DNA of 64,000 bases. Source: Cervus elaphus (Eukaryota; Chordata; Mammalia; Artiodactyla; Cervidae). The stretch lies in contig NC_057825.1 of NCBI RefSeq assembly GCF_910594005.1, positions 48,019,037 to 48,083,036 on the forward strand. Reading direction: 5' to 3'. Positions within the stretch are counted from its first letter, which is position 1; each line of letters starts with the position of its first letter. Below are positions 56,930 through 64,000 of the stretch, in pieces. A model generated the notes under the pieces. That model was not told the origin of the DNA, made no database searches, and saw only the letters and a program-made list of their open reading frames with translations. The position numbers and the translations under genes were made by a program.

Positions 56930-58665
56930 CCTTTGAAAGAATAGTGCAAATTCCTTGAAAAACACAATTTATAAACCAAAACAATAACATAGAAAATTTG
57001 AATATTAAAGACATTAAATGCATACCAATAACAGTTTTAGAAAGTTCTCCACAAAGAAATCTCCAGGCCAAGAGAGCTTCGCTGGTGAACTCTATTAAAT
57101 TTTTATGTGTAAATTACACCAATAATTTTATAAACTTTTTTTCAGAAAATAGAGGAAACTCATCTCCATTCATTTTGTGAGGACAGCTTTACCACAAAAC
57201 CAAATTGGATGATCATATCACGAAATAAGAACTTACAGAACTTGATTTAATGCTGCCATCATGTTGAAATACTTAATCATTTTTTAACACAAGGCCCCAA
57301 AATTTCATTTTGTACTGGGCCTCCCTTAATTTTAAAAGACTGAGTGCTTTCTTCTTAAGATCAAAAAAGGTCAATATATCCACTCTCCCAACTTCCACTT
57401 GAACTTTGTATTGAAAGCCCAGCTGGAGAGGTAAAAAAAAGAAAAGTAAAATCGTTTCCAGCTCTTAAGTAGAAAAGCCTAAGGAAAAAAACTATTATAA
57501 AAATTATTAAAATTGTGAAGTCAGTTTATCAATCTGGCAGATAAAAGGCCAATACACAAAAATTGTTCACATTTCTACATGCTAGCAATTAACAAGTTGA
57601 AAAGGAAATTTTCAAATTATCATTTAAATTTGTATCTAACATAAAATGGTATTTAATATCACAAAAGAGGTGTAAAATCTATACATAGAAATGTATAAAC
57701 ATTACAGTGAGATATTAAGGGACTATTAAGTGAATGAAGAAATAAACCATGTTTACGAATTAAAATACTCAATCTTGTTACAATAACAATTCTCCTCAAG
57801 TTGATTTATAGGTTAAATTCCAATAAAAACCCCAAGAGGTTTTTTTTTTTTTTTGGCTTCTTAGGAATTAACAAAATGAGTCAAATTTATTGGAAAAAAA
57901 TAGCTTTTAGAAAGGCCATAACAGTTTTGGAAACAAAATTTAAGGAAGGATTTGCACTACTTGATTTTAAAACAATGTGAAGCTGAAGATATATTGATGA
58001 GAACAATAATAAATACATCAAATGTATAGAATAAAGGAAGCCGAAAAAGAATCAACGCTCATAGTCAGTTATTTTTAACAGATGAGCCAAAAGAATGCAT
58101 AGGGAAAGAAATCGTCTTTTCAAAAAATAAGTGATACAACAACCGGGTGTCTGTTTGAGGTTGTAAATGTGTAATATTGATCCCATGAAAATATTAATGG
58201 AGGATGGATCATAAAAATAAAAGCTAAAACTATAAAGACTCCAGAACAAAACACAAGAAAATATCTTAGCTACCATGAGATGGATAAAGATTTCTTTTTA
58301 GGTATAAAAGAAAACATAATGAATTGGATTCATCACAATTAAAATCTTCTACAGTTCAAAAGATAGCATTAAGCAAGATAAAAAACAAAATGAGACATAG
58401 ACTACAGGAAATATTTACAATAAATATATCTAACAAAGTCTTTATGTTTAAAATACATAAAGAACCTCTATAACCTAATAACAAAAAAATTATAGCTTAA
58501 GATGAGTGAAACATGAACATGTATTTCATGAATACAAGTTATATCTCAATTGTCATGTAGTTTCATGGCTATATACATTTCATAAAACTCACTAAATTGT
58601 ATTGTTAAAATCTGTGCATCTTATAGTACTTAATTATACTTCAGTAAAATTGATTAAAAATGAAA
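56930..58665 (+). mobile_element. Old L1 LINE, ORF2 and 3' UTR
   Basis: Plus-strand L1: AAATCTCCAGGCCAAGAGAGC and TTCGCTGGTGAACTCTATTAAA (ORF2 linker before the RT). A 60-codon frame at 56998-57180 is a remnant. After a diverged or deleted stretch, the RT end and C-terminal region follow (AAGGAAATTTTCAAATTATC). The 3' UTR ends TAATTATACTTCAGTAAAATTG near 58655. Strongly decayed. Confidence 0.75.
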
Positions 58666-58889
58666 GTGGAAAATGACCCTAAAATCCCACAATTGGTAAA
58701 AATATTTAAATTTCTCTGCAGAGTTTCCACACTTTATCTACATGTTAACTTTTTTGCCTATCTATGTTTATAAATATTTTCTGTTAGTTTCACTTCCCAT
58801 TAATTGAGAAAGAAAATAAAAATACTTTGCACAATTTCAAGTCTGTTTATATGGTAATATTTTATTAGTTCCTCCACTTCTAATAGTCA
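58666..58889. other. Spacer, no recognised feature
   Basis: Nothing recognised. Confidence 0.4.
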
Positions 58890-59015
58890 TAGCCATTACT
58901 TATGGAGGATCTCTTAGTTTTCTGGCAATGCATAATGTTATTTGCATGCATTATTTCATCTTAATCCTCAACTTACCATTTAGAGAACAGTTACCCTAAA
59001 ACGAGTAACATCATA
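58890..59015 (-). mobile_element. MIR SINE fragment
   Basis: Reversed MIR core: TTGCATGCATTATTTCATC, TTAATCCTCAACTTACCATTTAGAGAACAG. Diverged. Confidence 0.6.
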
Positions 59016-60689
59016 TTGATTTATATTCTTTTTTATTTTAAGAATTAATGTATCTAAAATTAGGCATCTGCCACTGAAAAAGAAATATGCCCACTTTCTC
59101 ATAAAGACATACTATATGCTCATTATTCATATTTTCTTCATATTCAGTGCCATTTTTCACTCTCTCTTTTTTTTTTTTTTTTTTGAACTATAGGAGTGGT
59201 TGTTTCTAAGTGTATCAATTTCCAAGAGAGGTGTATTGGCTAGAATTTTTAGTTATAAACACTAGAATCTACTTTAGTTAATGGTAGAAGAAAGATATGA
59301 ATAAAGATACAGAAATATTGGGAGAGATGAAGAAATAGCTAAACTGAACTTCTAAGGAATGATTCTTTAAGATTTAGTATAAGAGTTTGTCTGCTGAAGG
59401 ACTGCTGCTTCTCCTATAACTAGGAAGTTTCAAGATATTGCTACCACTGCTTCAGGCTCCAGAGGTACTCTCTCTTTCCCAAGCAGAAATTCCATTACTG
59501 CCACTGATCGCATGAAATAATCATAACAGATATTGTGCTCTCTGCCTGGTTTTGTCCACATGACTTTTTCCACATCAAAGTAAATGAGTTCTATGAGTAT
59601 ATCAGATTGGCACAGCCTAAGTCACAGATATGTATTCTGATGGGAAATGAAACTGGAAACCCAGGAGCTTCATTCATTCATCCATTCATTCAGTCATCCT
59701 CCCACTGAGTTAATCATATTCCACAGTAAGGATCCAGTAAGGATAAGCCTCAACATGGTGGGAAAATTGAAAAAGAATTTAGACAGTGTTGAATAACAAA
59801 TTCACAAACTTGATGGAGTTGGATCTTTGTATTTTAACATTTATTTAAATGTTCCTCCCCAAATAAGCTGTACTATTTAGTTCTTTAATTTCATAATTTA
59901 TTTAGCTTTTCTTTTTGACTGATGGCATGATTAATTTTAGTGCTTCATAAATGTGGAAAAATTGCATATGATTTTTGTCAGGTGCAAAGTTTGACACACA
60001 CACTGACAGCTTATCAATCTTCTATAGCTATCATTTTTCATAAGCCATACTCAAAAGTGACTTTCATTGCCTTCAAGTCACTGATTGGTTGTTTTTCATT
60101 GTTCATCAGCTGCCTAAACAATCATTTACCTCTTTGCCCTATTTAGATTGCACCTTTCATTTCTATAACTTTATCCTTACATACTCCTCAATTCCCTCTG
60201 CATACTTTTCCATCCAGTGTTCTCACATGGTAAAATCCAAACCATAGTTAAAATCTTCTTTCTATTAATTCAGGTATCATACATAAGCAGCTGAATCTAT
60301 CTAGAGAAATGCTAAAATCAGGATGACAGATTTCACTTTCCATTTAAGTCCATGAATATCAAATACATCCTCAGAACTTTCAGAATTCTATTTTCCTCAT
60401 CAATTCATTCTTTCAGTCTCCCAGATTGCAATTTCATAACTTTTGGTTCTCAGACTTCTCACAGGATTATCTTGAATTTGAGTAGTTGGGAAACTTTAGA
60501 AGAAAACTTCATTTTGCCACCCAGCAACCTCCCAACTTCATGCCCACACACTCTGCCTTCTCACATAAGGAATTACTGGGCATCCCTGCTCCTCTTTAAA
60601 GGCAGTTTGTTCATTTGCTCTATTTAAATGTTTGGTGCCTGTAATATCTTTTTTTCTACCATATCATCAAATTCTTCTCTACTGTTTCA
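59016..60689. other. Quiet spacer with a poly-T run
   Basis: A T-run at about 59167-59184 and a CATTCATTCATCC microsatellite-like stretch at about 59671-59695. No gene or young transposon recognised. Confidence 0.4.
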
Positions 60690-60960
60690 TTTCCAGAGAC
60701 ACATAAACATGCCATTATATCTTTTTTTTTTAATTGCATTATCTTATGTACCCATGCAGTTAACCACCAATCCATTTCTTTGCTCCTTTTCAAAGGAAAG
60801 TCCTTGAAAGAGATAAAATTTAAGCTTACTGTCTCCTCTTCCTCTCTTGTATTTTCTTCTCAGCCTAATTAAGCTTTCATTCCCACTACATTACAAAGCC
60901 ATTCTCAACAGAGATAAGTATGCTGTAAATCAATAAATTATGTGTCAGTGTAAGCAGCTC
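60690..60960 (+). mobile_element. Possible ancient interspersed repeat
   Basis: AAAGTCCTTGAAAGAGAT, CTTACTGTCTCCTCTTCCTCTC and AATTAAGCTTTCATTCCCAC recall a widespread old mammalian repeat whose name I cannot give with confidence. A T-run at about 60720-60731 is included. Confidence 0.3.
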
Positions 60961-61169
60961 CATTGCCCCTTTTCTCTTTGTTCATCCCTGTTTTCTTTAG
61001 ACCTTAATTACAAAATGAGCTCATTAGGCAACAGTTAACTTAGCTCCTGATTTCTGCTTTGCTGAATATACACAACACCTTACCTAACATGTTGATTCCT
61101 TTCCTAGATTAAAAGGAGTAAAAACGAAGAATTAAGTACTTAAAGAGTGACTGACCCTTACCCCCTAGC
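60961..61169. other. Spacer
   Basis: Nothing recognised. Confidence 0.35.
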
Positions 61170-61531
61170 TTCCTTTAGTAAATATGCTGGTGGATCCCCC
61201 TGGGTGCAGTAGATCAGGTGGGCAAGAGAATATTCAAATGTTCTCATGGTCACAGGCAGACCACGTGAGCTAGACTGCTTCCCAAGAAAGACTCGAAATC
61301 AGCAGCCCTATGTGCAATGGAAAAATGACAAAGAATCTGATTTCCTGACTTAACACCAGAGATTCTTTCCCTCTTTTCCTTTTAATCTTCCAAGTTGATC
61401 TTTGAACATAAGTCCACCCTCTCCCCAGATTGCTGGCTTTTTTGAATAAAGTATTTTTCTTCCCCGCCAAAGCTTGCCCCTCAATTTATTGGCTGTTGAG
61501 TGGTGAGCAGCCAAGCCTGTGTTCGGGTACA
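61170..61531 (+). mobile_element. ERV LTR remnant, solo
   Basis: TTTTTTGAATAAAGTATTTTTC (polyadenylation-type signal at about 61440-61449) is followed by CAATTTATTGGCTGTTGAGTGG and the end GTGTTCGGGTACA at 61531. This is the R-U5 layout of a class I-type LTR, apparently a different family from the LTRs at 39120 and 46179. The 5' boundary is uncertain and no internal sequence is attached. Confidence 0.6.
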
Positions 61532-62935
61532 TTGGGCCCCTTGCCTTCATCCAGCCCTGTCAACACCCTGAAAGGGCTCTAGCAATGTTTTCACATTGTC
61601 ATATGTTATTGCTCTTATTGTTTTAATTTGTAAAAGAAAGACAAGCTAACAGCAAATTGGTGGGACAGCTGTCTCAGGGCACTCATTGCATTGTGCTATC
61701 CAGCCCAGCCTCCTCTACTTCTTGCCTGACTCATTAAAATGACTTCTTTATTGGTCTCCCTCAGCCACTCTGCTATCTCTTCCAGTCAAGTATACATAAG
61801 AGAAAGATACATCTTCCTGAAATATAAAGTAAATGAGGTCTCTCCTGTGAAAGGTTCTAGAAGACTAAAGGTTATCTACAGTAGTCCTCCTTTAGCCCCC
61901 AGTCATCTCTCTCCATCCTTCTAAATAAACCCAAATTGTCCAACCATGGCTACTAAACCAGAACCCCAGTCTTGCTGCTCCTAATATCCTATCCTGTAAT
62001 TAACTCAACATAAAATTTCCCGACATTTGAACCATAGCAAATTATCAAAGAAACTGACTTTTCTTTATCTATTCTATAATATCTTTAGCTTCATATCTAC
62101 CCAGAACAGTTTTTTAGAGTTACTCTCACACTATAATATTTTTATAAAACCGTGTGCTTATGGCCCTTTGTCAGTTTTCTCCTTTGATACTTATAGACTC
62201 AATTCTAGCTTGTGGATTCCTTTAACAGAAAGTGAATTAATGAATTAATTAATAGAATATAAATTTGCTCATAACCTTTCCTAACATTCATTCCTTGCTC
62301 ACTGTATTAGCTACTCAGGGGTACCTGTTTTTCAGATAAAACAAGATAGTTCCCCATGATGGCTTTTGTTCATGTTGTTTATTATGTCTAGAAAATGCTT
62401 GCCTCATGACACTCATATGCTTATATGACTTGTTCTCTCACATATTTTTAGGTCCTTTATCAAATGTCCCCTCCAGGGAAAAACTGTATCTTAGTAATCA
62501 ATCCATGATAGTACTGTCAACCTTTCCCTGCCCTTACCTGCAACTCTTCCCCTACACTGTGTGTTGCTATCATAATACATAATCTTATATGTCCTTATAC
62601 TAATATTTGATTATTTAATGTTTTCCTTGCATTGACAGAAGGAAGAACCAGGAATTAAGAAATTTTTCTGGCCTCTTCTTCAATCAGTTTTTGTATTTCA
62701 ATCATTTGATTTTTATAAATAAATTAAAAGTTAATATCATTTGACATTAAAAGATTTCTAGCAAATATTTTTATGTTTGGATTGAACCCTTTACCCAGAG
62801 TGATAACAAACTCCCATTGATGGGATTATGAAGACATAAAAGTGACCGACTTTCTCTGTCTAGGTGGAATGAGATGTTCAGAACATGGGCAGAGAATGAG
62901 AGGATCATTCTGAAAGCTTCTATATCTATGGCATG
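61532..62935. other. Quiet spacer, no recognised feature
   Basis: About 1.4 kb without a recognised repeat or gene. It may hold old, diverged or conserved non-coding sequence. Confidence 0.4.
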
Positions 62936-63393
62936 CTGAAATAAGTTCCACTAAAGATGCCTACACCTTGATTCCCAGGATGGCAAAAGGTATTATAGGG
63001 ATTCGATAAAATGCAAGAGTGTTGCAATGGAGACATATACCCAGATTATCCAGATGAGTTCTAGATAATCACATTAATTCTTAAAAAAGAGAGGCAGGAG
63101 TGTCAGGGGCAGAGGGAATTGTGACAACAGACACAGAGATCAGAGAAGGAGATTGGGCAATGCTTCTCTGCTGTTTTAAAATGGAAGAAGGGGCCACAAG
63201 AGAGGAATGGAGGAGGCTGGAGGTTTCTAAAGGCTGGAAAAGGCAATGGGCAGATCCTCTTCCAGAACCTCCAAAAAAAACATAGCCGTGCCGACCTGCT
63301 GATTTTGGCCCTATATATAAGACTCATTTTCAGACTGATGACCACCAGAACTGTACAGTTAGAAATTGGGTGGCTTTAAGACACTAATTGATA
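62936..63393 (+). mobile_element. MLT1-type MaLR LTR, interrupted by BovB
   Basis: AGATTATCCAGATGAGTTC, GATAATCACATTAATTC, GAGGCAGGAGTGTCAGGG, GGAAGAAGGGGCCACAAGAG, AAAGGCTGGAAAAGGCAATGG and GTGCCGACCTGCTGATTTTGG follow the MLT1 LTR in order. The 3' end should read on past GGCTTTAAGACACTAA but is cut by the BovB. Confidence 0.82.
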
Positions 63394-64000
63394 ACATCTG
63401 CTGGATCATCAAAAAAGCAAGAGAGTTCCAGAAAAACATCTATTTCTGCTTTACTGACTATGCCAAAGCCTTTGACTGTGTGGATCACAATAAACTTTGG
63501 CAAATTCTGAAAGAGATGGGAATAACAGACCACCTGACCTGCCTCTTGAGAAACCTATATGCAGGCCAGGAAGCAACAGTTAGAACTGGACGTGGAACAA
63601 CAGAGTGGTTCCAAGTAGGAAAAGGAGTACATCAAGGCTGTATATTATCACCCTGATTATTTAATTTACATGCAGAGTACATCATGAGAAACACTGGGCT
63701 GGAGGAAGCACAAGCTGGAATCAAGATTGCTGGGAGAAATATCAATAACTTCAGATATGCAGATAACACCACCCTTATGACAGGAAGTGAAGCAGAACTA
63801 AAGAGCCTTTTGACGAAAGTGAAAGAGGAGAGTGCAAAAGTTGGCTTAAAGCTCAACACTCAGAAAACTTAAGATCATGGCATCAGGTCCCATCACTTCA
63901 TGGCAAATAGATGGGGAAACAGTGGAAACAGTGGCTGACTTTATTTTGGGGGGTCTCCAAAATCACTGCAGATGGTGACAAGCCATGAAATTAAAAGACA
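63394..64000 (+). mobile_element. BovB LINE, RT region, cut by the window edge
   Basis: It begins ACATCTGCTGGATCATC in the RT (63366-63656: YAKAFDCVDHNKLW, NLYAGQEATV, GKGVHQGCILSP), followed by a stop in place of the Cys codon after SP. The frame 63684-63872 follows, in which the RT box reads YADN, the second Asp changed to Asn. The element continues beyond 64000. Confidence 0.95.

Noticed and set aside
1..64000. CRISPR arrays, operons, bacterial promoters, rRNA genes
   Set aside because: The sequence is a mammalian repeat-rich region. The short repeats seen are microsatellites or transposon tails, with no regularly spaced repeat-spacer structure and no rRNA similarity.

Overview
The window is mammalian, almost certainly ruminant, non-coding DNA packed with transposable elements. 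The diagnostic families are BovB (an RTE-clade LINE), the tRNA-derived SINE Bov-tA, its relative Bov-A2, a CHR-type SINE typical of Cetartiodactyla, and short 3' ends of the modern bovid L1. Older layers are L1, MIR, MLT1/MST and MLT2 LTRs, and Tigger- and hAT-type DNA transposons. I cannot tell cattle from sheep, goat or deer. No intact host gene was found. Nearly every open reading frame above 100 codons is a piece of BovB reverse transcriptase, its antisense shadow or another repeat. By my own tally BovB alone covers about a quarter of the window.

Layout. 1-5 kb: a BovB piece at the left edge, AT-rich spacer, one Bov-tA, an old L1 and duplicated MLT1 ends. 5-9 kb: an old minus-strand L1 interrupted by two Bov-tAs, a short BovB-tail fragment, a TA-flanked Tigger-type element and a processed pseudogene of RNASEH2B (minus strand, about 6601-8045). 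The pseudogene keeps its GC-rich 5' leader, AATAAA signal and poly(A). 9.3-18.5 kb: one plus-strand BovB followed by three consecutive minus-strand BovBs, the third split by a Bov-tA dimer. 18.5-22.6 kb: three MIRs, a MaLR LTR and an internally deleted BovB. 23-27.5 kb: two old L1s in tail-to-tail orientation, each interrupted by younger SINEs or BovB. 28-31.6 kb: a long BovB interrupted by a bovid L1 tail and a Bov-tA, then more BovB, L1 and LTR pieces. 33-38.7 kb: BovB fragments, including a rare 5' end, a hAT-type relic and a Bov-tA with a 13-bp target duplication.

38.7-49.2 kb: an old plus-strand L1 cut in two by an LTR element (39120-46666). This element has two related LTRs beginning TG and ending CA and is flanked on both sides by AAAT. 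The two L1 halves join directly across it. 49.8-54.1 kb: an MLT1 LTR, an MLT2-like LTR split by two BovBs (the first itself split by a Bov-tA), and a Bov-A2 with an 11-bp target duplication. 54.2-62.9 kb: a quieter interval with one Tigger/MER2 element, one Bov-tA, one old L1, one MIR and one LTR remnant. 62.9-64 kb: an MLT1 LTR interrupted by a BovB that runs off the window.

Nothing here works as an operon or pathway. The information is stratigraphic: younger Bov-tA, Bov-A2 and L1 copies sit inside BovB, which sits inside MLT/L1/ERV layers. The retroviral and LINE coding regions seen are broken by frameshifts, stops, deletions or changed catalytic residues. Family names come from memory of consensus sequences and were not searched. 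Boundaries are generally good to about 10-30 bp, and exact where a target-site duplication is given.
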